A stretch of DNA of 64,000 nucleotides from Gluconacetobacter johannae (GCF_014174305.1 NZ_JABEQH010000003.1:1-64000), one strand, 5' to 3'; counted from the stretch's first letter, positions 1 to 8,393 are shown. Translations and numbers: made by a program. Notes: generated by a model from the sequence alone, not told the origin.

Positions 1-93
1 TTCTATAATCCGGTGCGCAAGCACGTCAGGAACGGGATGCTGTCACCCGTGCAATTCGAACAACAGCAGATTTTGAATGTTCAAGGCGTCTAG
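1..93 (+). CDS. IS3-family transposase OrfB, C-terminal fragment
   Basis: Frame 1 is open from the window edge and gives 30 residues beginning FYNPVRKH, with LSPVQFE further on, then TAG at 91-93. This is the conserved tail of IS3-family OrfB integrases, where the YNP..R motif and L-S-P-x-x-F-E close the DDE domain. The DDE catalytic residues are upstream of the window, so activity cannot be judged. The gene belongs to the outermost of three nested ISs. Confidence 0.75.
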   Translation, partial: FYNPVRKHVRNGMLSPVQFEQQQILNVQGV

Positions 94-111
94 AAAACTA
101 GGGGCTATTCA
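1..111 (+). mobile_element. Right end of an IS3-family insertion sequence (IS-A)
   Basis: The first 111 bases are the 3' end of an IS3-type element read on the plus strand: the tail of its OrfB transposase, then a terminal repeat ending in TTCA at 108-111. The boundary is set where the opposite-strand reading of another IS (MKRSRFSEEQI, 112-144) is cut off. The rest of the element lies outside the window. Confidence 0.7.
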
Positions 112-144
112 GATCTGCTCTTCGCTGAAACGGCTGCGCTTCAT
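112..144 (-). pseudogene. IS3-family OrfA, first 11 codons only
   Basis: Reading minus from the ATG at 144 gives MKRSRFSEEQI, the usual opening of an IS3-family OrfA helix-turn-helix protein. It then hits TGA at the junction with IS-A. The rest of the gene, if it survives, is beyond IS-A to the left of the window. It is non-functional as seen. Confidence 0.7.
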
Positions 145-208
145 CAGTCTGTCCTCTCAATGGGCCAGACTCTATTTCAAATCGGAGGAAATTCTCCACA
201 GCAGGTCA
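112..208 (-). mobile_element. Left-end remnant of a second IS3-family element (IS-B)
   Basis: On the minus strand this reads from a TGACCTGC terminus at 208 through a leader to the start of an orfA. Leader and start resemble the left end of IS-C at 535-594: both begin TGACCT and both place a GACAGAC(T)GATGAAG start region. IS-B is cut by IS-A after 11 codons of orfA, so only about 97 bp remain here. Confidence 0.65.
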
Positions 209-274
209 CTGCGAGTAATCCCGTTCGGTTATCGCCCAGGTCACGGCGTCCCGCCGCAAACCGGGCGTCGCGAG
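209..274 (-). pseudogene. IS3-family OrfB, N-terminal 22 codons, truncated by IS-B
   Basis: In the -1 frame relative to orfA, starting right after the slippery AAAAAAC, 22 codons give LATPGLRRDAVTWAITERD and then YSQ. This is a typical OrfB start after frameshifting. Reading ends exactly at 209, where IS-B's TGACCTGC terminus begins. The catalytic core is absent. Confidence 0.7.
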
Positions 275-534
275 TTTTTTGCCAGCAGTTCCTTCAACGT
301 CGAGACGTCCATCACGCTCTCCGCCAGGAGCCGCTTCAGCTTCGCGTTCTCTTCTTCAAGAGCCTTGAGCCGCCGCGCTTCCGACACTTCCATCTCGCCG
401 TATTTCGAGCGCCAGGTGTAGAACGTCGCATCGCTGATCCCGTGCTTGCGGCACAGATCGGTCGCCGTGGCGCCCGCCTGATGCTCCTTCAGGATCTCAA
501 TGATCTGGTCCTGTGTGAAACGCGCCTTCTTCAT
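241..534 (-). CDS. IS3-family transposase OrfA
   Basis: A 97-residue DNA-binding subunit. It has an N-terminal helix-turn-helix (about residues 5-45, with CRKHGISDATFYTW) and a leucine-zipper-like coiled coil (about 50-88, LKALEEENAKLKRLL). This matches IS3-family OrfA in length and order. The minus-strand AAAAAAC at 280-274, near the end of the gene, is a canonical -1 frameshift heptamer used in this family to make OrfAB. The zero-frame tail SRRPVCGGTP is unlikely to matter. Without a full OrfB the element cannot transpose by itself. Confidence 0.85.
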   Translation of the reverse strand: MKKARFTQDQIIEILKEHQAGATATDLCRKHGISDATFYTWRSKYGEMEVSEARRLKALEEENAKLKRLLAESVMDVSTLKELLAKNSRRPVCGGTP

Positions 535-591
535 CGTCTGTCTCCAATGGACAGACCTTACTTCAAGTCGAGGGCATTTCAGGGGGCAAGG

Positions 592-1893
592 TCACTCATC
601 ACTCGCGTGCATGGTAATCGATTGGCGTACCGTGATGATCGACAGCAGGCCAGCTACAACCAGCGCCGCACCGCACATATACCAGGCGATGTCGAAGCGT
701 CCTGTGTAAGACACGATATACCCGGTCACGATCGGTGCAAGAAGTCCGAGCGAATTGCTGAATGTCAGGGTCACGCCGGTTACGGCGCCGATCTTTTGCC
801 CGTCTTCGACAAGGTCGGTGAGTAACGCGGTATTGGCGCCATTTGCAGCAATCAGGCAGCAAAGCGAGATCGAAAGAACCAAGAGAATTGGTGTCATGGT
901 ATGAAAATGGGGCAGTAGCCCGATCGACGCGGCCCCAGTGAGGCAGGCTGCTACAATGAACCGTCGGCGTGGGGGATGCAGGCTATTCCGGAACACGATG
1001 CGTTCGGAAATCCGCCCTAATATTACCGCACCGGCAGCAGCGGACAAATAGCAAAGAGCCGTGTTGGTTCCCGACCCGGTAACGTCAATATGCAGTTCGT
1101 GAATCAGGTAGAGCGGCATCCATGACATGACCAGGAAGTTGAGATAATTTTGCGTGCATTGCACGACAAGGATTCCAATAAAGGACGGCGATCTGAAGAG
1201 CGCTTGCACCTCGCGAATCGATATGGGAGTCCTTTTTTGCTGGCGTAATCCGTCAGTGGGGTTCCGATAAATCAGCCACCATGCCGCGGCCCAGATCAGG
1301 CCGATAATGCCCAGCGCGATAAACTCGCAGCGCCATCCGAACAGTGCAATCATATACGCGCCCGCGATCGTGCCGCCCGCCAGGCCCAGTTGCATACCGG
1401 TCAGAAGGACGGTCATGACCGATCCGCGCTCTTTCGGAAGCGCCCAGTTCCTGACGACTGTCGCCCCGACGCCGAATGTCGGCGCCTCTCCAACGCCGAG
1501 CAGTACACGGGTCATCAGGAACTGCGAAATATTTTGAACCATGCCGCCCAGCAGCATCGCGCAGGACCAGAGGGCAACGGCGACGCTGCCGACAATGCGA
1601 GCACCGACAATGTCGAGCACGATCGTCGACGGCAGATTCAATAGAAAATACGACCACAGGAAGCTTGAAGACACCCAGCCCATCTCGACCGGGGTCAATG
1701 TGAATTCTTTCCCCAAGGCGGGAAGGGCGATGGAAAGGGCCGCGCGATCACCGTAGCTGATGACGTACATCAGAAATACAAGGGAAAAGAACACATATCG
1801 GGATGGGACTTTTCCGTGCGCCAGCGCGCCCATAGCCGATTCTCCGGATACGGTGCTGCATGGCCCCTCGGGGCCGGTCCGTTCACCAGACAT
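592..1893 (-). CDS. MFS transporter, anion:cation symporter type
   Basis: A 433-residue inner-membrane protein with about 12 hydrophobic segments. The first helix carries YGDRAALSIALPAL, close to the Y-x-D-R-x-x-L/I pattern of the anion:cation symporter family, whose members carry hexuronates, glucarate or other organic anions. The substrate is not evident. An AAAGGA ribosome site lies 8 bp before the ATG at 1893, supporting this start; the upstream DMT gene ends 2 bp away, so the two are co-transcribed. The last codons run into IS-C, whose first three bases form the stop, so a few native C-terminal residues may be missing. Length is otherwise normal. Confidence 0.85.
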   Translation of the reverse strand: MSGERTGPEGPCSTVSGESAMGALAHGKVPSRYVFFSLVFLMYVISYGDRAALSIALPALGKEFTLTPVEMGWVSSSFLWSYFLLNLPSTIVLDIVGARIVGSVAVALWSCAMLLGGMVQNISQFLMTRVLLGVGEAPTFGVGATVVRNWALPKERGSVMTVLLTGMQLGLAGGTIAGAYMIALFGWRCEFIALGIIGLIWAAAWWLIYRNPTDGLRQQKRTPISIREVQALFRSPSFIGILVVQCTQNYLNFLVMSWMPLYLIHELHIDVTGSGTNTALCYLSAAAGAVILGRISERIVFRNSLHPPRRRFIVAACLTGAASIGLLPHFHTMTPILLVLSISLCCLIAANGANTALLTDLVEDGQKIGAVTGVTLTFSNSLGLLAPIVTGYIVSYTGRFDIAWYMCGAALVVAGLLSIITVRQSITMHASDE

Positions 1894-1895
1894 GG

Positions 1896-2819
1896 CTACA
1901 ATCCTTTGACGTTGGTGGGAGCCATCATTCCGCTGGCGGCTAACGGCCGTTTTGCCGGTTGGTCATGACGCAGCATCCACACGCCCGAGCCGATAATCAG
2001 GAGCCCGCCAGTCAGCATCGCGATGCCGGGAATTTCGCCAAACCCGAACCAACCGATGATGGACGCCCAAAGGAGACCCGAGTAGGCAAAGGGGCCGATG
2101 GCGGACACCTGAGCCGATGCGAATGCTTCGGTTTGCAGGACCTGCGCGATGCCGGCGAAGGCGCCGACCGCGACAAGACACAGGGCATCGGTCATATGTG
2201 GCGTAGTCCAGAGGAAAGGCAGGGGAAGGGCTGTGGCGACAGTCATCAGGATGGCCTGCCACAGGGCGATGGTTGTACTCGACTCCGTCGCCGAAAGCTG
2301 CCGGATCTGCATGGTGGTCAATGCACCGACCGCGCCTTGTGCAAGGGCCACGAAGTAGGCCCAACTGGGGATGGATGCCGGCCCTGAATGCAGAAGGCCC
2401 TTTCCCAACGCGACAACGATGACCCCGGAGAAGCCGATCGAAACCGCAACCCAGCGATGAAGCGACGGCTTTTCATGGAGCAGGGGGATCGACAGCAGCA
2501 CAAGGAAGAGAGGCTGCGTATAGGAGAGCACCTGCTGTTCCGCGAGCGGAAGCCTTGTGACCGTCACCACGACCATGATCATGCTGACCAGGCCGACGAC
2601 CGAGCGCGTCAGATGGCCGCCAAAATGATTGGTTTTCAGCGTCATCTTCGTTCGCGCGGCGATCATCATGACGAACGGCAGAGAAAACAGATTCCGAAAG
2701 AAGATGATCTCAAGTGCTGGAAGCTGGGAGCCGGTCAATTTCTGGAGGGCATTCAGCATTGCCGTAAACAATGTGGCCGATGCCAGCAGGAGTGCTCCGC
2801 GTTTCAGGTCGTGCTTCAT
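1896..2819 (-). CDS. DMT-superfamily (EamA-type) transporter
   Basis: A 307-residue protein with about ten hydrophobic segments in two EamA-like halves (roughly 10-140 and 150-285), the usual drug/metabolite exporter size. The ATG at 2819 (MKHDLKRG) is preferred over an in-frame ATG nine codons upstream because GAGGTG sits about 9 bp before it. It lies between pxpA (173-bp gap) and the MFS gene (2-bp gap), suggesting transport linked to the pxp genes. The substrate is unknown. Confidence 0.85.
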   Translation of the reverse strand: MKHDLKRGALLLASATLFTAMLNALQKLTGSQLPALEIIFFRNLFSLPFVMMIAARTKMTLKTNHFGGHLTRSVVGLVSMIMVVVTVTRLPLAEQQVLSYTQPLFLVLLSIPLLHEKPSLHRWVAVSIGFSGVIVVALGKGLLHSGPASIPSWAYFVALAQGAVGALTTMQIRQLSATESSTTIALWQAILMTVATALPLPFLWTTPHMTDALCLVAVGAFAGIAQVLQTEAFASAQVSAIGPFAYSGLLWASIIGWFGFGEIPGIAMLTGGLLIIGSGVWMLRHDQPAKRPLAASGMMAPTNVKGL

Positions 2820-2992
2820 AGCGATGTTCACCTCAAAGCACGACACAGACGCGTGTGCACCTCATAACGGACCGATCATGGCCCTTTGGCGTCCTGCCGC
2901 TGGACCGTCACGATAGTGTAATGCTCCGGATTCCATTTTCGGTCATAAAACTTCGCTGCGCCCGGATAGGGAATTCTTATGCCTGCGGGGCA

Positions 2993-3760
2993 TCAGTCCA
3001 TGAGCCGGTGGGCGGGCGTCAGCTCTGCGCCGGTCGCTTCGATTTCCGAGCGAATGGCGCGTGCAAGCTCCAGTGATCCCGGCGTATCGCTATGCACCAG
3101 GATCGAACGCGCCTTCACCGGCAGGCGGGATCCGTCGATGGTCGTGACGGACCCATCTTCCAGAAACCGGCGCACACGGGCGCGGACGTCGGCCAGGTCG
3201 TGAATGACGGCCCCTGGTTGCCCGCGGGGCACCAATGTTCCCGCCGCCGTATAGGCGCGATCGGCCAGAAAGAGGGTCAGCACACGCAGGCCGGCCTTTT
3301 CCGCCGCACGTTCCGTAAGCTGGCCGGGCATCGAAAACACGGTCAGTTCGCGGTCCAATGCGGCGATGGTGCGGGCCAGCCGCAGGGCGAGCCCTTCGTC
3401 CGCATTGGCCATGGTTCCGAATGCGGCGTGATAGCTGACATGCGTCACGCGGTGTCCGTGCCGCGCCGCGACCGCCTGCAGGGCGCCGACCTGATAGGCC
3501 AGCATGGCCTCCATGTCGGCGTCGGATACCGCCATTGTCCTGCGTCCGAAACCGATGAGATCGGGCAGGCCGGGGTGCGCGCCGATGCCGACCCCTCGTT
3601 CCTTCGCGGCCCGAACCGTGCGGTCCATGATGGCGTAATCGCCGGCATGGAATCCGCACGCGATATTGGCCGAGGACACGACGTTCATCAGCCCGTCGTC
3701 GTCGGCGATGCTCCAGCGGCCGAAGCCTTCGCCCATATCCGAATTGAGGTCGATTTTCAT
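2993..3760 (-). CDS. pxpA: 5-oxoprolinase subunit A, LamB/YcsF family
   Basis: A 255-residue protein opening with the LamB/YcsF signature (DLNSDMGEGFGRW), followed by ANIACGFHAGD (about 32-42) and GAHPGLPD (about 61-68), the family's conserved metal/active-site blocks. In bacteria with characterised PxpABC, this subunit works with PxpB and PxpC in ATP-dependent opening of 5-oxoproline to glutamate. Its ATG overlaps the pxpC stop in ATGA (3757-3760), so translation is probably coupled. It is the last pxp gene before the two transporter genes. Confidence 0.9.
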   Translation of the reverse strand: MKIDLNSDMGEGFGRWSIADDDGLMNVVSSANIACGFHAGDYAIMDRTVRAAKERGVGIGAHPGLPDLIGFGRRTMAVSDADMEAMLAYQVGALQAVAARHGHRVTHVSYHAAFGTMANADEGLALRLARTIAALDRELTVFSMPGQLTERAAEKAGLRVLTLFLADRAYTAAGTLVPRGQPGAVIHDLADVRARVRRFLEDGSVTTIDGSRLPVKARSILVHSDTPGSLELARAIRSEIEATGAELTPAHRLMD

Positions 3761-4761
3761 GCCTGGGCTCCGGACGTAAGGGGAGCGCGCCGTCGGGCGG
3801 ATCCGCGGTAGAGGGCGACCATCATGCGGAGGTCATCGAGATAGGATGCGATGGGCTGCATGGCAGCGACCCCCTGGTGATGATCGCATTCCTCGAAGCG
3901 TATCCGGGTGCCGATGCGCGCCTGGGCGAGGCGCCACAGATCGGCCTCGATGACACCCGCGATCCTGGGGTAGCCGCCGGCGGTATTGGCGTCGGCCATC
4001 TGCACGATGGGCTCGCCGGCGGGAGGCACCTGGACGATACCGGGGACGATGCCGTACGAGCGCAGTTCGATCGGGCGCTGGAGCGTCAAGGGTTCGCCTT
4101 TGAGGCGGTATCCCACGCGATCGCTCTGCGGCGTGATGCGCCATTCCGTCTGCCAGAACCGGTCGCGCGCCTCGTCGGTAAAGAGATGATAGTCCGTGGC
4201 GGGAATGGCGCGTAGCGTCACGACGTTGCCTTCGTGATCGCACGGGCGGCTGAGGGCCACGGCGGGCGGGAGGGCCCCATATCCCGACGATGCCGGGCCG
4301 CCGGCGATTTTCAGCCTGTCGCCTGCCTCGAGCGGTCTGCCCGACAGGCCGCCGAATCCGCCGCGCAACTGGGTGCTGCGCGAGCCGAGCACCAGAGGTA
4401 CATCCACCCCACCCGCGATGCATACATACGCGCGGGCGCCACGGCGCGGGGGACCCACCGTGAGAACCTGCCCGACCACCGCATGTTCGACGGACCAGGG
4501 CAGGACGGGATGCCCGTCGAGGTCCAGAACGGCGTCGACGCCCGTTACGGCGAAGCTGCCGGCGGCGTCGAATCGAACGGCGAACGGATAGGTCTGGATT
4601 TCGATGCCCGCGTCATCCGGCTGATTGCCCAGAAGAATATTGCCGACCTGCAGGGCCAGGGGATCCATGGCGCCCGACGTTCCGACGCCGAACTGGCGAT
4701 AGCCGAATCGTCCCAGATCCTGCACCGTATTCAGGGCTGAGGTTTCGAGGACGGTTATCAC
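3757..4761 (-). CDS. pxpC: 5-oxoprolinase subunit C / biotin-dependent carboxyltransferase family (KipA-like)
   Basis: A 334-residue AHS2/KipA-type protein. N-terminal markers are TVQDLGRFGYRQFGV and SGAMDPLALQVGN (about 12-40). The frame stays open upstream to 5190, but that stretch is arginine-rich out-of-frame pxpB. The real start is GTG at 4761, overlapping the pxpB stop as GTGA. KipA/KipI-type domains also form the carboxyltransferase half of urea carboxylase. That is relevant because biotin carboxylase and carrier genes lie across the divergent promoter. Confidence 0.88.
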   Translation of the reverse strand: MITVLETSALNTVQDLGRFGYRQFGVGTSGAMDPLALQVGNILLGNQPDDAGIEIQTYPFAVRFDAAGSFAVTGVDAVLDLDGHPVLPWSVEHAVVGQVLTVGPPRRGARAYVCIAGGVDVPLVLGSRSTQLRGGFGGLSGRPLEAGDRLKIAGGPASSGYGALPPAVALSRPCDHEGNVVTLRAIPATDYHLFTDEARDRFWQTEWRITPQSDRVGYRLKGEPLTLQRPIELRSYGIVPGIVQVPPAGEPIVQMADANTAGGYPRIAGVIEADLWRLAQARIGTRIRFEECDHHQGVAAMQPIASYLDDLRMMVALYRGSARRRAPLTSGAQA

Positions 4762-5441
4762 AGTTCGATACTTTCCGGATAGAAGCGGATACGGTCGCCG
4801 ATCGAAAACAGCGCGGGCGGGTCCCTCTGCGGGTCGAAGAGGGCGAGTTCGGCAAAGCCGATGGAGTTCCAGCCGTTCGGTCCCGTCAGGGCGGAAATGC
4901 CGGCCTGCATGCCACCGATCGTCACCGTGCCGGCCAGCATTTTCAGGGAGGGAACCGCCTTTCTGGGCGTGGCGATGCGCGGGTCGAGGCCGTGCAGATA
5001 TCCGAACCCCGGCGCGCTGCCCAGCGCGCAGACGGTGTACTCGCCGGCATGGTGGATGGAAATGACGTCCGACGGCGAGAGCCCGGTATGGGCGGCGACA
5101 TGGGCAAGGTCTTCGCCCAATGCCCCGCCATAGCGCACGCCGACCTCGAAGAGGCGTCCTTTGATATGCCGTTCGGGCAATGTCTCCCATGCGTGCCGCA
5201 GCCAGTCGGCCACGGTCTGGGGCCGTTCCGGCGGAACGGAAAAGACCAGCATAAGGTTCGTTACGCCAGGGATCAGTTCCTGGACGTCGTTGCGGCTGCC
5301 GGCTTCCTCCATCAATGCCCAGATCCGGCGTTGCTGGGCGAGTGTGAATTCACCCGGCGCCTCGAACAGCATCGCCCGTGTCCCGATCATACTGACGACT
5401 GGCTGGCCGCCCGCCGCATGGGTCACGGCCTCGGCCGGCAT
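4758..5441 (-). CDS. pxpB: 5-oxoprolinase subunit B, KipI/AHS1 family
   Basis: A 227-residue protein with AHS1/KipI features: GTRAMLFEAPGEF near the N-terminus, GVTNLMLVF, then IHHAGEYTVCALG and GFGYLHGLDPRI, which mark the cyclophilin-like C-terminal part. The frame extends to 5582, but the ATG at 5441 (MPAEAVTH) fits the family length of about 220 residues and drops a basic, non-conserved leader. PxpB and PxpC form a complex in characterised systems. First gene of the pxpB-pxpC-pxpA-DMT-MFS minus-strand operon. Confidence 0.88.
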   Translation of the reverse strand: MPAEAVTHAAGGQPVVSMIGTRAMLFEAPGEFTLAQQRRIWALMEEAGSRNDVQELIPGVTNLMLVFSVPPERPQTVADWLRHAWETLPERHIKGRLFEVGVRYGGALGEDLAHVAAHTGLSPSDVISIHHAGEYTVCALGSAPGFGYLHGLDPRIATPRKAVPSLKMLAGTVTIGGMQAGISALTGPNGWNSIGFAELALFDPQRDPPALFSIGDRIRFYPESIEL

Positions 5442-5830
5442 GGCGGCCTCCAGACCCGGATTGTGCGTCGTATCCCTGTTCACCGTACGCCGCCTCCAGC
5501 ACAATGTCCGCTCACGCCACGAAGGTGTGAAAGACCGGGATCTGAGACCGATATCGCAACGATATATGCTCAGACTCTCCAATTCGATAATCGAAAATAT
5601 GACGGTTCATGGTGCGCTCGCCAGAGCCATTTTCGCTGTGAGGCTATCGGATAATCTTATGGGTCAATCTGGGTAACCCCTTCTATCGCATTATCTTATG
5701 ACGCAAGAACGAACTGCTCTTGGCGCTCTGATTGTTACGATAGTAGCGTCAAGCGGATAATTTCCGGTCGACGCACGATGTCCTGCGCCGGGCGGCGACT
5801 TTATTCCTTGCAGGATCGGGATTCAAACAG
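5442..5830. promoter_or_regulatory. Divergent promoter region between pxpB and the SDR/acc operon
   Basis: This 389-bp non-coding stretch separates two divergent operons and is more AT-rich than its surroundings. It holds a pair of near-identical 18-bp direct repeats (5644-5661 and 5683-5700) and further GATAAT-like words near 5586 and 5755. No regulator gene is adjacent. No start site can be assigned from sequence alone. Confidence 0.6.
5644..5700. repeat. Pair of 18-bp direct repeats, candidate operator
   Basis: CTATCGGATAATCTTATG (5644-5661) and CTATCGCATTATCTTATG (5683-5700) match at 16 of 18 positions. They start 39 bp apart, close to four helical turns. The position midway in the divergent promoter suggests a regulator binding on one face of the DNA. 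The repeats are directly visible; the role is inferred. Confidence 0.5.
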
Positions 5831-6586
5831 ATGAGCAACCAGCCGTATCGTACCGCTCTCGTCACCGGAGCTTCATCTGGAATCGGTGCGGCGATCGTCG
5901 GGCGCCTGCGGGAGGCCGGGATCGAGGTTCACGCCGTCGCCCGCGACAAGGACCGGCTGGCGCGGCTGGCCGACGAGACCGGCTGCATTCCCCATGCGCT
6001 GAGCGTGTCCGATCGTGACGGCATGGCAGACCTGATCCGCACGCTCGACGTGGATATTCTGGTCAATAACGCGGGGCAGTCCCGCACGGGCAATATCACC
6101 AACACGACCCCGGATGATATCGATGCCCTGGTCGATGTGAATCTGCGCGCTGTCCTGCAGCTGACCCATCTGGTCGTCCCGGGCATGATCCGGCGTGATC
6201 GCGGGCATATTATCAATATCAGCTCGATCGCCGGTCATTATGCGTTCGCCGGTGGCAACACGATCTACCATGCGACGAAGGCCGGGGTGCATTCGCTTTC
6301 CCAACAGTTGCGCTGCGATCTGTATGGGTCGCATGTGCGGGTGACCGAAATTTCGCCGGCGCGGGTGGAGACCGAAGTCTTCGGTCGATTGATCGGCGAC
6401 ATGGAAGAAGCGAAGCGCAGGTTTTTCGACGAGTACGAGTCTCTTCTTCCGGTGGACATTGCCAATTCGGTTGCCTTTGCGGTGCTGGCGCCGCAGCGCA
6501 TGAACGTCAGCTTTATGGAAGTACTGCCGACGATGCAGGTGGTCGGAGGGCTGAATTTCGCGAAGAAATCGACTGATCCGGCGTGA
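5831..6586 (+). CDS. Short-chain dehydrogenase/reductase (SDR family)
   Basis: A 251-residue classical SDR. The nucleotide-binding TGASSGIG is at 12-19, NNAG at 80-83, the catalytic serine at about 132-133, and Y147 and K151 in Y-H-A-T-K. Overall it resembles YdfG-type 3-hydroxy acid/serine dehydrogenases that act with NADP, but the substrate is not determined. The stop overlaps the accB GTG start (GTGA at 6583-6586). It leads the four-gene operon with the carboxylase parts, suggesting it makes or uses the metabolite carboxylated or hydrolysed by this locus. Confidence 0.85.
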   Translation: MSNQPYRTALVTGASSGIGAAIVGRLREAGIEVHAVARDKDRLARLADETGCIPHALSVSDRDGMADLIRTLDVDILVNNAGQSRTGNITNTTPDDIDALVDVNLRAVLQLTHLVVPGMIRRDRGHIINISSIAGHYAFAGGNTIYHATKAGVHSLSQQLRCDLYGSHVRVTEISPARVETEVFGRLIGDMEEAKRRFFDEYESLLPVDIANSVAFAVLAPQRMNVSFMEVLPTMQVVGGLNFAKKSTDPA

Positions 6587-7029
6587 CGCCCGTGGATATC
6601 CTGCGCCTTAAACGCCTGATCGATCTCTTCGCGCATGCTCCGATCACCGAATTGGAGATCGAAGACGGCGGTCAACTGATCCGCATAAGCCGTGGAAACG
6701 CAGGTGGCGCGGCGCCGGTTGTCGTGCATCGGCCAACTGATCGCGCGGAGACGGCAACCGTCCCGGAACCGCCGCCTGCCGCGCCGGCGGAAGAGCCGCG
6801 CGTTATTACGGCCCCTACCTATGGCGTTTTACACCTTTCTCCGTCACCGGGGACACCCCCGTATGTGACGGTCGGGCAAGATATAGAGGCCGGGCAGCAG
6901 GTGGGGCTTGTCGAGGCAATGAAGGTATTCAACGCGGTCAAGGCGACGCTGTCGGGTCAGATCGTGGAGATTCTGGTGCAGGATGGCGCGGAAGTGGAGG
7001 CAGGTTCGCCCCTGTTTCGTCTGAAATGA
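6583..7029 (+). CDS. accB: Biotin carboxyl carrier protein
   Basis: A 148-residue AccB-like protein with an N-terminal ITELEIEDGGQLIRISR segment, a Pro/Ala-rich linker (about 55-75) and a C-terminal biotinyl domain carrying EAMK with biotin-accepting K114. The start is GTG, chosen because it overlaps the SDR stop as GTGA. It is coupled to accC by ATGA at 7026-7029. No accA or accD is present, so the partner transferase may be PxpB/PxpC rather than acetyl-CoA carboxyltransferase; that part is inference. Confidence 0.88.
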   Translation: MTPVDILRLKRLIDLFAHAPITELEIEDGGQLIRISRGNAGGAAPVVVHRPTDRAETATVPEPPPAAPAEEPRVITAPTYGVLHLSPSPGTPPYVTVGQDIEAGQQVGLVEAMKVFNAVKATLSGQIVEILVQDGAEVEAGSPLFRLK

Positions 7030-8393
7030 GCGACACACAACGTTTCAACCGGGTTCTGATTGCCAATCGGGGCGAAATAGCCCTGAGGATCCAGCGTGCG
7101 TGCCGGCGACTTGGGCTGGAAACGGTCGCTGTTCATTCGGAAGCGGATGCTGAGAGCCGTCATGTGCGCGAAGCGGATGTCGCTCTGTGCATCGGGCCCG
7201 CAGCCGCGGCCCGGAGCTATCTGGACACCGATGCGCTGTTGCTGGCGGCCAGAGTCACCGGGGCGTCGGCCATTCATCCCGGGTATGGATTTCTCTCGGA
7301 AAATGCCGATTTCGCGGATGCCGTCGAAGCCGCAAGCCTGACGTTCATCGGCCCGACCGGCGCGTCCATTCGCCAGATGGGTGACAAGATCACGGCCAAG
7401 CGCGCCATGCGGGACGCAGGCGTTCCATGTGTGCCCGGCTCTGACGGACCGTTGCCCGCTTCGATGGACGAGATTCAGGCCCTGGCCGCGGACGTCGGCT
7501 TTCCGGTGATCGTGAAGGCGTCGGGCGGCGGCGGTGGTCGCGGCATGCGTGTCGTATGGAATGCCGCCGATCTGGCCGAGGCTGTGACGCTGACGGCGAA
7601 GGAGGCCCAGCAGGCATTCGGCAACCCCACCCTGTATCTTGAGCGCTTCATGCAGAAGCCGCGTCACATCGAGATCCAGGTGCTCTGCGATACCCATGGG
7701 ACGGCTTTGTGGCTGGGGGCACGCGACTGTTCGCTGCAGAGGCGCCACCAGAAGGTGCTGGAAGAAGCGCCCGCGCCGGGCATTTCACCTGCCGTTATTG
7801 CCGAGATCGGTGCCCGTTGTGCCGAGGCGTGCCGCAAGATCGGATATCGCGGGGCCGGGACCTTCGAGTTCCTGTATGAGGACGGTATTTTCGCCTTCAT
7901 CGAGATGAACACGCGCGTGCAGGTGGAGCACCCGATCACCGAGGCGACGACCGGTATCGATATCGTCTGCGAACAGTTGAAAATCGCGCAAGGCGCGGCG
8001 CTGGCGATCAGGCAGGAAGACGTCGTTACGTACGGTCATGCGATCGAATGCCGGATCAATGCCGAGGACCCGTTTTCATTCATGCCCTCACCGGGTACGA
8101 TTTCGCGCTGGGATCTGCCGGGCGGTCCGGGAATCAGGGTCGATACGCATGTTGTCGGCGGTTATACGGTTCAGCCCTATTACGACTCGCTGATCGGCAA
8201 GGTTATCGGCCACGGCGCGACACGAGAGGAAGCCATCGCGCGTCTTCGCGTCGCGCTGGCGGAAATGCGCGTGGAGGGGGTTTCCACCAATCTGCGGTTG
8301 CATCAGGACGTACTGGCCGACCCTCGCTTTCAGGAGGGAGGCGTCGATATTCATTATCTCGAACGATGGCTTGCGGAGAGGGCGCCGTCATGA
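7026..8393 (+). CDS. accC: Biotin carboxylase subunit
   Basis: A 455-residue biotin carboxylase of standard length. It shows IANRGEIA at the N-terminus, the glycine-rich ATP-grasp loop KASGGGGGRGMR (about 161-172), RHIEIQ, and EMNTRVQVEHPITE (about 293-306) for Mg-ATP and bicarbonate binding. It carboxylates biotin on the carrier using ATP and bicarbonate. Translationally coupled on both sides by ATGA. It is probably a second, specialised copy, because the housekeeping accC is normally next to an ordinary accB without SDR or pxp genes. Confidence 0.92.
   Translation: MSDTQRFNRVLIANRGEIALRIQRACRRLGLETVAVHSEADAESRHVREADVALCIGPAAAARSYLDTDALLLAARVTGASAIHPGYGFLSENADFADAVEAASLTFIGPTGASIRQMGDKITAKRAMRDAGVPCVPGSDGPLPASMDEIQALAADVGFPVIVKASGGGGGRGMRVVWNAADLAEAVTLTAKEAQQAFGNPTLYLERFMQKPRHIEIQVLCDTHGTALWLGARDCSLQRRHQKVLEEAPAPGISPAVIAEIGARCAEACRKIGYRGAGTFEFLYEDGIFAFIEMNTRVQVEHPITEATTGIDIVCEQLKIAQGAALAIRQEDVVTYGHAIECRINAEDPFSFMPSPGTISRWDLPGGPGIRVDTHVVGGYTVQPYYDSLIGKVIGHGATREEAIARLRVALAEMRVEGVSTNLRLHQDVLADPRFQEGGVDIHYLERWLAERAPS

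Larger units (their letters stand above)
209..594 (-). mobile_element. Truncated IS3-family element (IS-C) with complete orfA and the start of orfB
   Basis: The left terminus is TGACCTTG, read minus from 594. A 59-bp leader, orfA (534-241), an A6C slippery stretch (274-280) and the first 22 codons of orfB follow. The element stops at 209, where IS-B's terminus starts. It is inserted at the 3' end of the MFS gene: the MFS stop TGA (592-594) is the first three bases of IS-C. Confidence 0.75.

Noticed and set aside
4762-5190. N-terminal extension of PxpC by 143 residues
   Set aside because: That stretch is arginine-rich out-of-frame pxpB; a GTG overlapping the pxpB stop gives the family-length protein.
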